This document shows positions 18,874-28,094 of a stretch of 64,000 nt of DNA, in pieces. The notes beneath the pieces are model-generated. The model was given only the letters and a program-made list of their open reading frames with translations. It was not told the origin of the DNA and made no database searches. A program made the translations under genes and the position numbers. This stretch comes from CBDDBH01 sp965225625 (GTDB lineage: Bacteria > Pseudomonadota > Gammaproteobacteria > JADZEE01). The stretch's first letter is position 1. Each line of letters begins with the position of its first letter. The stretch is taken from assembly GCA_965225625.1 (NCBI GenBank), contig CBDDBH010000014.1, positions 1 to 64,000 on the forward strand, given 5' to 3'.

Positions 18874-19503
18874 TCAGCGGGTGCCAAATACCACTATCTT
18901 TTTGCCGTCAACGCCAATCAGGCGTTGACCCTCCATCTCTTTAAGTACCCGACCTACCATTTCTCTGGAACACCCGACTATGCGCCCAAGTTCCTGACGT
19001 GTAATACGGATCTGCATACCATCGGGATGGGTAATCGCATCGGGTTCTTGCGCAAGGTCGAGCAGGGCTCGCGCGATGCGGCCAAACACGTCCATGAACG
19101 CCAGATCGCCGACCTTACGATTAGTCAGACGCAACCGTTTGGCGAGCTGCGAGTTCAAAGCGTACATCAGATCCGGCGTTACATCGCCCAGTGCTTTTAG
19201 TTTTTGGTAGCTGATCTGCGCAATTTCGCATTTGCTACGCGCGCGCACTAACGCGGTACGGTTCATGTCCTCATTAAACAGCCCCATCTCGCCAAAGAAC
19301 TCGCGCGAATTAAGATAGGCCAGCACAATTTCGTGGCCTTTCTCATCTTCCAACATAACGGTCACGGACCCTTCGATGATGTAGAACAATTCGCCGGTGG
19401 GATCGCCCTGGCGAATGATCATCGCTTTGGCAGCGTAGGTCTTACGGTGGCAATGGCGTAGAAACGCTTGAATTGCCCTCGTTGTGTCAAATAACTCCTT
19501 CAT
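18874..19503 (-). CDS. crp: cAMP receptor protein (CRP/Vfr-type)
   Basis: The 209-residue protein aligns over its whole length with CRP and Vfr: GSVTVMLEDEKGHEIVLAYL, GEMGLF, NRTALVRA in the cyclic-nucleotide pocket, VGDLAFMDVFGRIARALL in the hinge helix, and the helix-turn-helix RITRQELGRIVGCSREMVGR, ending VVFGTR. The cAMP-contacting serine after the pocket arginine is threonine here, a conservative change. It is closer to Vfr than to E. coli CRP at the hinge (TNRKVGDL). It is divergent from purE, with about 150 bases between the two starts. Confidence 0.95.
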   Translation of the reverse strand: MKELFDTTRAIQAFLRHCHRKTYAAKAMIIRQGDPTGELFYIIEGSVTVMLEDEKGHEIVLAYLNSREFFGEMGLFNEDMNRTALVRARSKCEIAQISYQKLKALGDVTPDLMYALNSQLAKRLRLTNRKVGDLAFMDVFGRIARALLDLAQEPDAITHPDGMQIRITRQELGRIVGCSREMVGRVLKEMEGQRLIGVDGKKIVVFGTR

Positions 19504-19585
19504 CGCATCGCGGTGCCCCTGGTTGGTCCGCTTCAGTGTAAGTAAGGCGGCATCTAGTGTCGACTATGGTACTACCGTAGCTATT

Positions 19586-19614
19586 TTGCCGCCGAAAACT
19601 CCTTCAATTATAGT
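19586..19614 (+). promoter_or_regulatory. Candidate sigma-70 promoter of purE
   Basis: TTGCCG (19586-19591) and TATAGT (19609-19614) are separated by 17 bases, about 40 bases before the purE ATG. It is a good but not perfect match to the consensus. Confidence 0.5.
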
Positions 19615-19654
19615 ATGCCTCCGCTTTACGGCCACTACATACGGAGTTACCAGC

Positions 19655-20143
19655 ATGACTGACAAGCCCCTGGTTGGGATACTGATGGGCAGCAAATCAG
19701 ATTGGGGCACGATGCGTCTAGCGTCGGAAATACTGGACGAATTTGGCGTAGCCCACGAATGTCGTGTTCTGTCTGCACACCGAACGCCCACGGAAACTCG
19801 AGAGTACGTCGAGAGCGCAGAAGGACGGGGCATAGAAGTACTCATCGCCGGCGCGGGCGGCGCTGCCCATCTGGCCGGCGTCGTCGCCGCCCACACTACC
19901 GCTCCAGTTCTCGGTGTGCCGATCCAGTCCAAAGCCCTAAATGGCATAGACTCGCTTTTGTCGATCGTGCAGATGCCCAAAGGTATTCCAGTTGCAACGT
20001 TGGCAATCGGTGACGCCGGTGCCAGCAACGCCGGATTATTGGCCGTCAGCATTCTGGCCAATCATCGCCCGGAGCTGCGTACCAAGCTGCAGGATTTCCG
20101 CCGTGAACAAAGTGAGAAGGTACTCAGCCAAACACTTCCGTGA
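19655..20143 (+). CDS. purE: N5-carboxyaminoimidazole ribonucleotide mutase
   Basis: PurE converts N5-CAIR to CAIR in purine synthesis. The 162-residue product begins MTDKPLVGILMGSKSDW, which holds the conserved GSxSD phosphate/substrate loop, followed by LSAHRTPTE and GAGGAAHLAGVVAAHT. I chose the ATG at 19655 because ACGGAG lies about ten bases upstream; the longer frame from 19484 is antisense to crp. No purK follows, unlike in E. coli. Confidence 0.95.
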   Translation: MTDKPLVGILMGSKSDWGTMRLASEILDEFGVAHECRVLSAHRTPTETREYVESAEGRGIEVLIAGAGGAAHLAGVVAAHTTAPVLGVPIQSKALNGIDSLLSIVQMPKGIPVATLAIGDAGASNAGLLAVSILANHRPELRTKLQDFRREQSEKVLSQTLP

Positions 20144-20157
20144 CGACGCGCTGAAGG

Positions 20158-20613
20158 TTGCCGAGCGTGACCGAGATAACCACTCGAGTAGTTGTGGAAC
20201 GTCCGATAGCCGACGTCTTCGCTGCCTTTGTCGAGCCCGCTAAACTCATGAAATGGCGGCGCGGTTTGGAACGTGTTGAACAATTGAGCGGCAGGCGCGA
20301 TCAGCAAGGTAGCCGCTGTCGTTTGCATTTTGCGGAATCGGGCAACGATTATGAGATATTGGAAGAAATCATCAGCTGCCGACCCCACGACGAGTACGCT
20401 TACCGACTCGTGCACGACCGCATGATATTCGACACAACGGCGACGTTCGGCTCACGCGAAACCGGTACCGCCGTTCGTATGCGTACGCGCATTAGGGGCA
20501 CGGGTTTATTCTGGAAGGTGTTACTGCTTTTTATCCGACCAACATTACGCATACAGCAGGAACACGATTGCAAACGCCTCAAAAAATATTGCGAACGACC
20601 GTGGGCGTATTGA
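20158..20613 (+). CDS. SRPBCC-family protein
   Basis: This 151-residue protein begins with TEITTRVVVERPIADVFAAF, the first strand and helix of the SRPBCC (START/Bet v1-like) fold, and continues with alternating strands to a C-terminal helix that includes IQQEHDCKRLKKY. Members bind hydrophobic ligands or act as cyclases, but the ligand is unknown here. The frame opens with TTG at 20158; a GTG at 20167 may be the true start. It follows purE by 14 bases and may share its transcript. Confidence 0.75.
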   Translation: MPSVTEITTRVVVERPIADVFAAFVEPAKLMKWRRGLERVEQLSGRRDQQGSRCRLHFAESGNDYEILEEIISCRPHDEYAYRLVHDRMIFDTTATFGSRETGTAVRMRTRIRGTGLFWKVLLLFIRPTLRIQQEHDCKRLKKYCERPWAY

Positions 20614-20650
20614 GTGGAGTCCCCGCAATATTGCCCAAGCCTTCGTTAAC

Positions 20651-20694
20651 TACCCCCCATCCGACCGCCATGGATGGCGGTCGGATGGGGGGTA
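20651..20694. terminator. Perfect 20-bp-arm palindrome, probable bidirectional terminator
   Basis: Two exactly complementary 20-base arms (20651-20670 and 20675-20694) enclose the loop TGGA. The inner part (CCGCCA-TGGA-TGGCGG) is the same hairpin core found in the dispersed repeat copies at 9.36, 41.96, 48.39 and 55.69 kb. It sits in the 95-base gap between converging genes, ideally placed to end transcription from both sides. Confidence 0.8.
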
Positions 20695-20708
20695 AAGCGC
20701 TTCACTGC

Positions 20709-21905
20709 TTAACTCGACAAGCGCCCGATGATCAGAAACCCGGCAATGTAGGTCCCCACTGCGGAGCCCAGCGTGCTCAGCAGGAATACCAGCAGTGTGC
20801 GGGCAACACGGTTGCGTCGCCAACCGGCGAGTTCGGTGGTGTCCGTTCTCAGGCTGGCGAAATCGCCAACAGTCGGCTTGCGCAGAAATATCTCCACCGC
20901 CGCAGTCACCATGCCGGCGCCGATCGTCGGGTTCAAAGAGGTAATGGGCGCGGCGAGAAACGCCGCTATTACCGTAAATACATGCGCACCGGCAATCGCC
21001 GCACCCAACGCCGACAATCCGCCATTTATCACGATCCAATCGATCACTAGTTCCCAGCCCAACTCGGGGCTGCGTTTGAAGCCGAGTCCAAAACCACAAA
21101 CGATGAGGATGGCGACTAACCATGCAATTCGACGCGGCCAGGGCGAGGGCCCAGGCACCCGGTCCAGCTCTGCGATGCGTTCGGCATCGGCGCTATTGTT
21201 GGCCAAAGTCTGGCCAAGTCCCTGCAGATGACCAGCCCCGACGATGACCAGAATGTTGCTGTAATCAGCACTATCGAGATACTCGCGCAAACGTAATGCC
21301 ATGTACTCATCGCGCTCAGCGATAAGAGGTTCGAAAAGCTCCTCGGCGGTGTCGGCAAAATCGGCGAACGCAGCCTCCAATATATCGCCGCTCTTTAACC
21401 GTTCGATGTCCTCTTCGTTGAAGTCCTCTTGCGAGAACATGCTTGCCAGCAATCCGCTCAACAAATATAACCGCCGCCACCAGGGAATGTTGCGATAGAC
21501 ACGTTTCAAGGTAGTGCCAATTTCGCGATCGATTAACAACAACGGCAAGCTATTTGCCTCGGTCAGCCGCATGGCTACCCGCATTTCCGCTCCGGGCTCA
21601 ATGCCAAACTGTTCAGCGAGACGTTGTTGGAAAGCGCCCAACGCAAGATTCGCGGCTACCATCGGCACTTTCCCTTCCCGTACAACCTTGAACAGATCCA
21701 AACCTGCGACGGCATCCGGGTCGCTAAGCGCCTGAAAGCGGCTGTTGCACAACTCCACCGCGACAGCGTCGTAACTCCCAGTGTCGATGAGTTCTTCCAC
21801 TTTGATCGCACTGGCGCGCGAGACGTGGGCTGTGCCCAGCAAGGTCAGGCGGACACCGCCGACATCAAGCTCCACTTGAGGCTCGGACGGTAACGTGTCG
21901 GTCAT
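20709..21905 (-). CDS. TraB/GumN-family membrane protein
   Basis: The 398-residue protein (ATG at 21905; a longer frame from 22010 is less likely) starts with VRLTLLGTAHVSRASAIKVEELI, the first GTxH-type motif of the TraB/PrgY family. Later it has NILVIVGAGHLQGLGQTL, the second conserved histidine motif. Four to five hydrophobic segments fill the C-terminal third. Enterococcal TraB/PrgY reduce pheromone activity and the fold resembles EreA/ChaN-like hydrolases. Bacterial homologues in proteobacteria are uncharacterised. Confidence 0.85.
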   Translation of the reverse strand: MTDTLPSEPQVELDVGGVRLTLLGTAHVSRASAIKVEELIDTGSYDAVAVELCNSRFQALSDPDAVAGLDLFKVVREGKVPMVAANLALGAFQQRLAEQFGIEPGAEMRVAMRLTEANSLPLLLIDREIGTTLKRVYRNIPWWRRLYLLSGLLASMFSQEDFNEEDIERLKSGDILEAAFADFADTAEELFEPLIAERDEYMALRLREYLDSADYSNILVIVGAGHLQGLGQTLANNSADAERIAELDRVPGPSPWPRRIAWLVAILIVCGFGLGFKRSPELGWELVIDWIVINGGLSALGAAIAGAHVFTVIAAFLAAPITSLNPTIGAGMVTAAVEIFLRKPTVGDFASLRTDTTELAGWRRNRVARTLLVFLLSTLGSAVGTYIAGFLIIGRLSS

Positions 21906-22171
21906 ACGGGGTAGAGCGGGAACGTCGGACTTAACGATTTGTGTACGGGCATTAGCAAAGCTTCTCGAGAACGCGCAATTATGCTGCTGGCTATTTCGAA
22001 TTCCAAGCACCGGCGCATCGCTTAGTGGTTACCGTGCACTGCTGCGTCGCGCCTACACCGCGACGCCCGCCGATTTCGCTACCCCAGCGCTGTATGCAAT
22101 TAGATTCAGGCCTTGTTCAGCTTAAACACCATAATCTACACCTGCAGCATTCACCAAAGGAGGTAGACTTC

Positions 22172-22465
22172 ATGAAAGTCACCAAAATACTTGGGTTTGC
22201 GCTAAGCGCCGGACTAATCGCATTCAGCGCGCCGCTATTTGCTCATCAACGAGCTATCTTCTACGAGCATGGACATGACTATTATTCCAGTAATCACAAT
22301 GTCCAATTAGTCTGGCTTGGAAACCATCGGTCCCTGTATCTGGGCCAGGGTTACGCCTATTATTCAGACACCCATTATCGTAAACGCGCTCATCACGCGC
22401 ATAAACGGCAGCACCGCTCCAAGCATCGAGCTGTACGGACAAATTACCGGCGTAACCGCCACTGA
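22172..22465 (+). CDS. Small secreted His/Tyr/Arg-rich protein
   Basis: A very strong Shine-Dalgarno (AAAGGAGGT, 22156-22164) fixes the ATG at 22172. The 97-residue product has a clear signal peptide (MKVTKILGFALSAGLIAFSA, cleavage after LFA). The short mature protein is rich in tyrosine and histidine, with a very basic tail of Lys, Arg and His (KRAHHAHKRQHRSKHR). Such tails can bind metals, nucleic acid or polyanions, but I recognise no family. It stands alone between the TraB-type gene and the next secreted protein. Confidence 0.75.
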   Translation: MKVTKILGFALSAGLIAFSAPLFAHQRAIFYEHGHDYYSSNHNVQLVWLGNHRSLYLGQGYAYYSDTHYRKRAHHAHKRQHRSKHRAVRTNYRRNRH

Positions 22466-22665
22466 GGCGTACGTTCCCTCCAGCCGGCCGCCGCTACAAG
22501 GATGTGCGGTGGCCGGTCCCCACCCGCCTGGCAATTGAGTCCCAGGTGAAGGTCGCCCAGCGAAAAGGTTTGCCTGATCCACAAAACCGCTGAAACATAT
22601 TCCTGACTGCGCATGGGCCTGCATCGCAGTTGACGCGCCGGTCGCATGATGGTTTGCTGAAACCT

Positions 22666-23904
22666 ATGAAACTACGCCTTCGTGCAATTTGCGGGCTAGG
22701 AACCCTTACGGCTATTTGCTTCCTGGGAACTGGGGTTGCTGTGGGTGCCGTGGAACTTGAGACCCGCGATGTCTTCGACGCCTCGCAAATTCTTCCGGCA
22801 AAACTTCGCCAGTCAATACACCACAGGGTTCGTGACGATGTACGGGTGGATAACGGCTACTTTGTGTTTGAAGTGGAATCCGATTTCGGTAATTACCCGG
22901 TTCGCTCTGTCGGCGTGTTACGAAACCGCGTTCACGAAATAACAACGATGGCGCAAGCGCTCGCCCAATTTGAGTATTCCGATGAAGAATTTTTACACTC
23001 GATCCGCGGTCAACGGGGTGTGGCGTCCGAATCCGTTGTCGATATTCTGACCAGGCCGGTAGAGACCGTGAGCCAGCTGGCCTCCAACCTGTCGAGCAAT
23101 ATCAACCAAACCTTGGAGGGAGATTATGGCGAGGGCTTCAGCGGTGAACGTGTGCCGCCGTCGGGGCCATCGGGCGATCCCGGGCCGCAGCGCCGCTCAG
23201 CAGCAAGCCAACTGAATCTCGACGTCTACTCTTCTAATCCAGACGTCCAGGGATTCCTGGATAAAGTAGAGGAAGCGCGGCGGCTGGGCAGGATGCGTTC
23301 CGCCATGGCAACCATTAGCGGTTCGGAACCCGAACCTAATGTCATCAACGCCGTATTTGGCCACAAGATCCGAACTCTTTTAAAAAACGAAACCGCTGAG
23401 TCTTTGACGTACTACAACGAATCTCGCTTGCAGCGCATGGCCATCGACGAAAACGTCACCGCCGATTTCCTCGCGCATCCCGCATACTCGCCACGCAATC
23501 AGACCTTGTTAGTCGCGTATTTGACGCTGCTTCCCGACGTCGCCAACCGCACCGCACTGGTGCAAAGCGCGTTGTCAGCAAGAACCGAAACCGACGCGAT
23601 CGCTAACCGCTACGTCGCGCGGATGCTTGTACATTATGACCGAGAAGTCGGCCCGCTCAGCACGCTCGACCTAACCGGCGTCGGCATTAAGGCCACCACC
23701 ACGACCGGTAATACGGTCGCGTTCGTACGTCACGACGTCCTTCTATGGAATGAGCCAACAGTGTCTTTAGCGCAGGATCTGGGCCATACGTTGCGAGAAT
23801 TTGGGACGGCAGAACTGGTCATGTCGGGCTTGTTGTCCGAGTGGGCCCGGGAAAGGCTTAACGCCCGCAAGATACGCGTTCGAGAACGCTTCTCTTTCGA
23901 CTGA
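22666..23904 (+). CDS. Secreted protein of unknown function, 412 aa
   Basis: The ATG at 22666 gives a basic start (MKLRLR) followed by a hydrophobic signal ending GVAVGAVE. The mature protein is soluble and about 385 residues long, with a proline/glycine/serine-rich linker near residues 170-190. The linker separates an N-terminal beta-type domain from a helical C-terminal domain with repeated ALVQSALSART-like helices reminiscent of HEAT-type packing. No catalytic motif is visible and I recognise no family. It follows the small His-rich secreted protein by 200 gene-free bases. Confidence 0.7.
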   Translation: MKLRLRAICGLGTLTAICFLGTGVAVGAVELETRDVFDASQILPAKLRQSIHHRVRDDVRVDNGYFVFEVESDFGNYPVRSVGVLRNRVHEITTMAQALAQFEYSDEEFLHSIRGQRGVASESVVDILTRPVETVSQLASNLSSNINQTLEGDYGEGFSGERVPPSGPSGDPGPQRRSAASQLNLDVYSSNPDVQGFLDKVEEARRLGRMRSAMATISGSEPEPNVINAVFGHKIRTLLKNETAESLTYYNESRLQRMAIDENVTADFLAHPAYSPRNQTLLVAYLTLLPDVANRTALVQSALSARTETDAIANRYVARMLVHYDREVGPLSTLDLTGVGIKATTTTGNTVAFVRHDVLLWNEPTVSLAQDLGHTLREFGTAELVMSGLLSEWARERLNARKIRVRERFSFD

Positions 23905-24197
23905 TTCGCATTCGACTCGCGGCGAGACCGCGTTGTTTGTGTCGTCACCCGCCGACGCTCGAGCACCCACATGCTAGTGTACCTGTGTCTACTGGCGCTC
24001 TGGTCGGCGCGCTTGTTCGGTGACGAAGTCGATCCTACTGTGAATTCATAAATATTCTAACTCTTTGTAATAAATAGCATTTATTAATCTTCGCCTGTAA
24101 GACATGCGTCGTCCGCGAGTTTTGCAAAGAAAATGGCACGCCTTGTGCTCCCTGGGTAAAGAGGCAATGTTTAAAAGCCTGATCCAGGAGAATTTTG

Positions 24198-24437
24198 ATG
24201 CAATTGCAGTTAGTCGTAGACAACACTCGGCGGGAAAGCGAGCTTCCCAAGGTGATCGCACACTACCAACAGTTGATCGCCGCGAAGGAAGCACAACTTC
24301 TCGAGGACTTGTTGTATTACGAGAAGAAAATTGAAGGCATTGCCCAAATTGATCCGAGCAACGATTCCGGTCTAAAGACGATTTACCGGGCGCATGAGAG
24401 CCATATTCGACGACTACTCACAAGCCTTAGCGCCTAA
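24198..24437 (+). CDS. Small helical protein, 79 aa
   Basis: AGGAG (24186-24190) lies seven bases before the ATG at 24198, giving a good initiation site. The 79-residue product is a single helical, charged protein (KEAQLLEDLLYYEKKIEGI) with no signal peptide, and looks like a short coiled coil. The 290 bases before it hold only AT-rich sequence with no gene. Function unknown. Confidence 0.65.
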   Translation: MQLQLVVDNTRRESELPKVIAHYQQLIAAKEAQLLEDLLYYEKKIEGIAQIDPSNDSGLKTIYRAHESHIRRLLTSLSA

Positions 24438-24667
24438 GCAATACCTAAAGCCAAAGTTTCTTCGCCCACATACTGCAGCGGCAGCTTGTCGCAGCTGTCA
24501 TACATCGCGCTAATTTGCACGCAATCGTTTCTTCATTGCGGCAATCGTATCCCCGACCCAATCCAGCGCCGAAGGCCACTGAGCGCCCGTCCCCGCTGCC
24601 AATCATCGCGTGAGTAAAGATTACTCAGGCGTTAAACTTGCGACTTCAATTGGAGCCGGCGCCTAAG

Positions 24668-25087
24668 ATGACAAGTGAGCGCAAACTACTTCACAGCATC
24701 GACATTGCCGTACGTTGGGCTGACATGGACGCGGTTGGCCATGTTAATAATGCAACGTACTTCACTTACTTTGAATCGATTCGAATACACTGGTACCAGA
24801 GCATTGGCTTGAGCCGCTACACCGGCAACCAGAACGAAGGTCCGGTACTGGTAAGTACTAAATGCGTCTATCACAAGGAAATCGTCCATCCGGCTACTGT
24901 ATTGGTCACGATGTACGGCGGACCACCTCGGCGCAGTAGTTATGATTCGTTTTATGAGCTTAGAGATGCAACGCAGGACAGTGTCCTGTACGCCGAGGCA
25001 CAGGCCACGTCAGTGTGGGTGGATCACAGCGTTGGTAAGTCAAAACCCATGCCCGACGAACTTCGTAATATTCTGTCAGTGAATTGA
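24668..25087 (+). CDS. Acyl-CoA thioesterase, hotdog fold (4HBT)
   Basis: The 139-residue protein (ATG at 24668) has the hotdog thioesterase signature VRWADMDAVGHVNNATYFTY, with the catalytic aspartate of the 4-hydroxybenzoyl-CoA thioesterase/YbgC group. It probably hydrolyses an acyl-CoA or related thioester in the cytoplasm. It ends 15 bases before the acyl-CoA synthetase gene and the pair likely forms a fatty-acid operon. Substrate chain length cannot be read from the sequence. Confidence 0.85.
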   Translation: MTSERKLLHSIDIAVRWADMDAVGHVNNATYFTYFESIRIHWYQSIGLSRYTGNQNEGPVLVSTKCVYHKEIVHPATVLVTMYGGPPRRSSYDSFYELRDATQDSVLYAEAQATSVWVDHSVGKSKPMPDELRNILSVN

Positions 25088-25102
25088 ACGGGGCTTTGCG
25101 AC

Positions 25103-26791
25103 ATGGATCCTATCTGGCGCGATAGTTATAGCCCCGGCGTTCCGCATGAGATAGACGCAGACGAGTTCGCCTCGATCCCGGAGGTATTTGCACACAGCAT
25201 CGAGCGCTATAACTCGCGGCCAGCGTTCGGCAATCTGGGCAAAATCCTGACGTTTGCTGACATGGATGCGATCACCCGCTCGGTCGGCGCGTTTCTGCAG
25301 CAGCGTCTGAAATTGCTGCCGGGTGAGCGCATCGCGGTAATGCTACCCAATATCCTGCAACAACCGGTTATAACTTTCGCCGCTTTGCGGGTTGGCTTAA
25401 TCGTCGTCAACGTGAATCCTCTGTATACACCGCGAGAACTCGCGCATCAGCTTAATGATTCAGAGGCAACCGCGATCGTGGTACTGGAAGGGTTTGCGCA
25501 TATCGTCGAAGAAATTTTGACGGAAACCCGCATCAAAAACGTGATTGTAACGCGGGTGGGTGATCTGCTCGATTTCCCCAAATCACTGCTAGTTGATCTG
25601 TTCGTAAGGCACGTGAAACGTATGCGCCGCAGCAAACGTATCCGCAGGGCGATTGCTTTCCGTACCGTTCTCAGTGAAGGCGATCACATGCGTATAGACC
25701 CGGTTCACATAGAGCCCGAGGACATCGCGTTTCTTCAGTACACCGGCGGCACCACCGGCGTCGCCAAAGGTGCAATGCTTACCCACCGCAACATGATTGC
25801 GAATATGCTACAAACCACCGCATGGTTTTCAGCGGAAATGCGCTGGGGCGAAGAGATCGTTATCACTGCGTTGCCGCTGTATCACATCTTCGCCCTTACC
25901 GCTAACTGCATGACCTTTATGAAGGCAGGCGGGTTGAACTATTTGATTTCCGATCCACGGGACATGCTGAGGTTCGTAAGTGAATTACGAACCGTGAAAT
26001 TCTCCAGCATCACTGGGGTAAATACCTTGTTTAACGCCTTACTGCATACACCGGGGTTCAAAGATCTTGATTTTTCGTCGTTTCGACTAGCCTTGGGTGG
26101 CGGCATGGCCGTGCAACGCGCAGTGGCAAAGGAATGGGAAGCGGTAACGGGACGTCCCTTGCTTGAGGCCTACGGACTCACCGAAGCAGCACCGTCTGTG
26201 TGTATAAATCCCGTAGATTTACCAGCTTACAACGGCAAGATTGGCCTGCCGATCCCGTCAACGGAGTGCACGATTCGTGATGATGCAGGCAATGAGCTTG
26301 CCATCGACGAACCGGGGGAGCTGTGGATCCGTGGTCCACAAGTCATGAAGGGTTACTGGAACAGGGCGAGGGAGACGCGCGAAGTACTTTCAGATGACGG
26401 ATGGCTGCGCACCGGAGACATCGCAAAATTTGATGCTCAGGGCTTTGTCGAACTGGTGGACCGCAAGAAGGATATGATCATCGTGTCGGGATTCAACGTT
26501 TATCCTAACGAGGTCGAACACGTTGTCTCCGCCCATCCCGGCGTATTGGAGGTGGCAGCGATTGGAGTCCCGGACGAACATTCCAACGAAACCCTGAAAC
26601 TGTTCGTGGTTGCAAAAGATCCCGACTTGACCGAAGCGCAACTCAGAGCGTTTTGCGAGGAACAGTTGACAGGCTATAAGCAGCCCAAGCATATCGAGTT
26701 CTGCAGAACCTTACCCAAGAGCACAGTGGGCAAAATCCTGCGTCGGGTTCTGCGCGAGGCGGACGCTGCCGGCCAAACGTCGCCGCCATAA
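25103..26791 (+). CDS. fadD: Long-chain acyl-CoA synthetase (FadD-type)
   Basis: The 562-residue ANL-superfamily enzyme carries YTGGTTGVAKGAMLTHRN (AMP/ATP loop), EAYGLTEAAPSVCINP, the hinge region GDIAKFDAQGFVELVDRKK, and the C-terminal catalytic lysine in LPKSTVGKILRR. It activates free fatty acids to acyl-CoA at the inner membrane, for beta-oxidation. Length and motifs fit FadD. It follows a hotdog thioesterase, which could release excess acyl-CoA. A gene-poor stretch follows. Confidence 0.92.
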   Translation: MDPIWRDSYSPGVPHEIDADEFASIPEVFAHSIERYNSRPAFGNLGKILTFADMDAITRSVGAFLQQRLKLLPGERIAVMLPNILQQPVITFAALRVGLIVVNVNPLYTPRELAHQLNDSEATAIVVLEGFAHIVEEILTETRIKNVIVTRVGDLLDFPKSLLVDLFVRHVKRMRRSKRIRRAIAFRTVLSEGDHMRIDPVHIEPEDIAFLQYTGGTTGVAKGAMLTHRNMIANMLQTTAWFSAEMRWGEEIVITALPLYHIFALTANCMTFMKAGGLNYLISDPRDMLRFVSELRTVKFSSITGVNTLFNALLHTPGFKDLDFSSFRLALGGGMAVQRAVAKEWEAVTGRPLLEAYGLTEAAPSVCINPVDLPAYNGKIGLPIPSTECTIRDDAGNELAIDEPGELWIRGPQVMKGYWNRARETREVLSDDGWLRTGDIAKFDAQGFVELVDRKKDMIIVSGFNVYPNEVEHVVSAHPGVLEVAAIGVPDEHSNETLKLFVVAKDPDLTEAQLRAFCEEQLTGYKQPKHIEFCRTLPKSTVGKILRRVLREADAAGQTSPP

Positions 26792-26954
26792 GACAAATAC
26801 CGACTCTGCGACGTGACCAATGTCACCCTCGGCTAGCCATGTAAGCGGTCGAGAACCGCCTCGGATCAATCGCTTAGTCGAAAAAAGAGCGTGAACTTAA
26901 TCATCTGGCACGGGGCTTGCTGCAGATCGAGCATAGCCACTTGGAACTGCTGTC

Positions 26955-27155
26955 GTGCCAACCGAAGAATTAAACGCGCAAAGCTGCCCGCTAAAACCAC
27001 GCAACTGGGCACCGCCCGCTCAGGCGATGCCGGAAGACATCAGCCGCTGCCAGCGTCGTCTTACCAGTCTCGCAGATTCTAATAGGGTTACTGACTGGTT
27101 GCGTACGCTCTATCACGCGGAGCTGCGCAATCTGCGCAGGCGCCTCAATGCTTAG
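26955..27155 (+). CDS. Possible small basic protein, 66 aa
   Basis: In the 385-base gap between fadD and ttcA, a GTG-started frame encodes 66 residues, the second half of which is a plausible amphipathic basic helix (VTDWLRTLYHAELRNLRRR). There is no strong ribosome-binding site and no recognisable family. I list it as a weak candidate; otherwise the gap holds nothing I can identify. Confidence 0.25.
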   Translation: MPTEELNAQSCPLKPRNWAPPAQAMPEDISRCQRRLTSLADSNRVTDWLRTLYHAELRNLRRRLNA

Positions 27156-27176
27156 AAAAGGCAGTTACCGCCAAAA

Positions 27177-28010
27177 CTAATTACCGTTCACCAACCACTG
27201 CCCTGCAGGTGTCTGCTGCGTAGCCCCCAGAGAAAGAAAATCGAATAAGCCAGGATCGGCCAGATGTGACGGACTCACGTTTTGTAAACTCCTGAAAATA
27301 GATTCGACGCGTCCGGGGTTGCCGCGTTCCCACGCGGCCAACATCGATTTTATCTGACCACGCTGCAAATTCTCCTGGCTGCCACACAAGGTACACGGGA
27401 TTATCGGAAAATCGCGGATCTTCGCATAGGCCGCAATATCGGTCTCGGAACAAAATGCCAGCGGACGGATCACTACATGATTGCCATCGTCACTCAACAG
27501 TTTCGGCGGCATTGCCTTCAAACGCCCACCGAAAAACATGTTCAAGAACAAGGTCTCGATAATATCGTCGCGATGATGCCCGAGCGCGATCTTGTTCATG
27601 CCGAATTCGCCGGCGACGCGATACAGTATTCCGCGACGCAAACGCGAACATAAACCGCACATCGTTTTCCCCTCAGGGATCACCCGTTTGACAATGCTAT
27701 AGGTATCTTCGGCGACAACGTGGAACTCGATACCCAATTCGCTCAGATATTCAGGCAAGACGTGCTCGGGAAAATTGGGCTGGCGTTGATCAAGATTGAC
27801 TGCAATCAAGTCAAAATCAACGGGGGCACTACGCCGAAGCTTCAACAGTAGATCCAGCATGGTATAAGAATCTTTGCCACCGGAAAGGCACACCATAATT
27901 CGATCGCCTTCTTCGATCATATTGAATCGCTCGATCGCCTGACCCGCGTTTCTGCGTAAACGTTTGTCCAGCTTGTTCGACTCCAACTTTTGCTTGCGTA
28001 CCGCAACCAT
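27177..28010 (-). CDS. ttcA: tRNA 2-thiocytidine(32) synthetase TtcA
   Basis: TtcA thiolates cytidine 32 of certain tRNAs, using ATP and a [4Fe-4S] cluster. The 277-residue protein has the PP-loop SGGKDSYTMLDLL near residue 45 and two CxxC motifs (CGLC near residue 122 and CTLCGSQENLQRGQIKSML). GHHRDDIIETLFLNMFF is also diagnostic. It ends in a short, unconserved tail. The cold-shock gene with its own terminator lies upstream on the same strand. Confidence 0.95.
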   Translation of the reverse strand: MVAVRKQKLESNKLDKRLRRNAGQAIERFNMIEEGDRIMVCLSGGKDSYTMLDLLLKLRRSAPVDFDLIAVNLDQRQPNFPEHVLPEYLSELGIEFHVVAEDTYSIVKRVIPEGKTMCGLCSRLRRGILYRVAGEFGMNKIALGHHRDDIIETLFLNMFFGGRLKAMPPKLLSDDGNHVVIRPLAFCSETDIAAYAKIRDFPIIPCTLCGSQENLQRGQIKSMLAAWERGNPGRVESIFRSLQNVSPSHLADPGLFDFLSLGATQQTPAGQWLVNGN

Positions 28011-28046
28011 AGATGTGATTCCCGATCGTTTACTTGTAGCTTAGAA

Positions 28047-28072
28047 AAAAAACCCCGCAGCTGAGCGGGGCT
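28047..28072 (-). terminator. Rho-independent terminator of the cold-shock gene
   Basis: On the minus strand CCCCGC (28072-28067) and GCGGGG (28060-28055) form a perfect stem around a six-base loop, followed by eight T residues (28054-28047). It is 22 bases beyond the cold-shock stop codon and prevents read-through into ttcA. Confidence 0.92.
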
Positions 28073-28094
28073 TAATAAATTTGATGTTATACGC

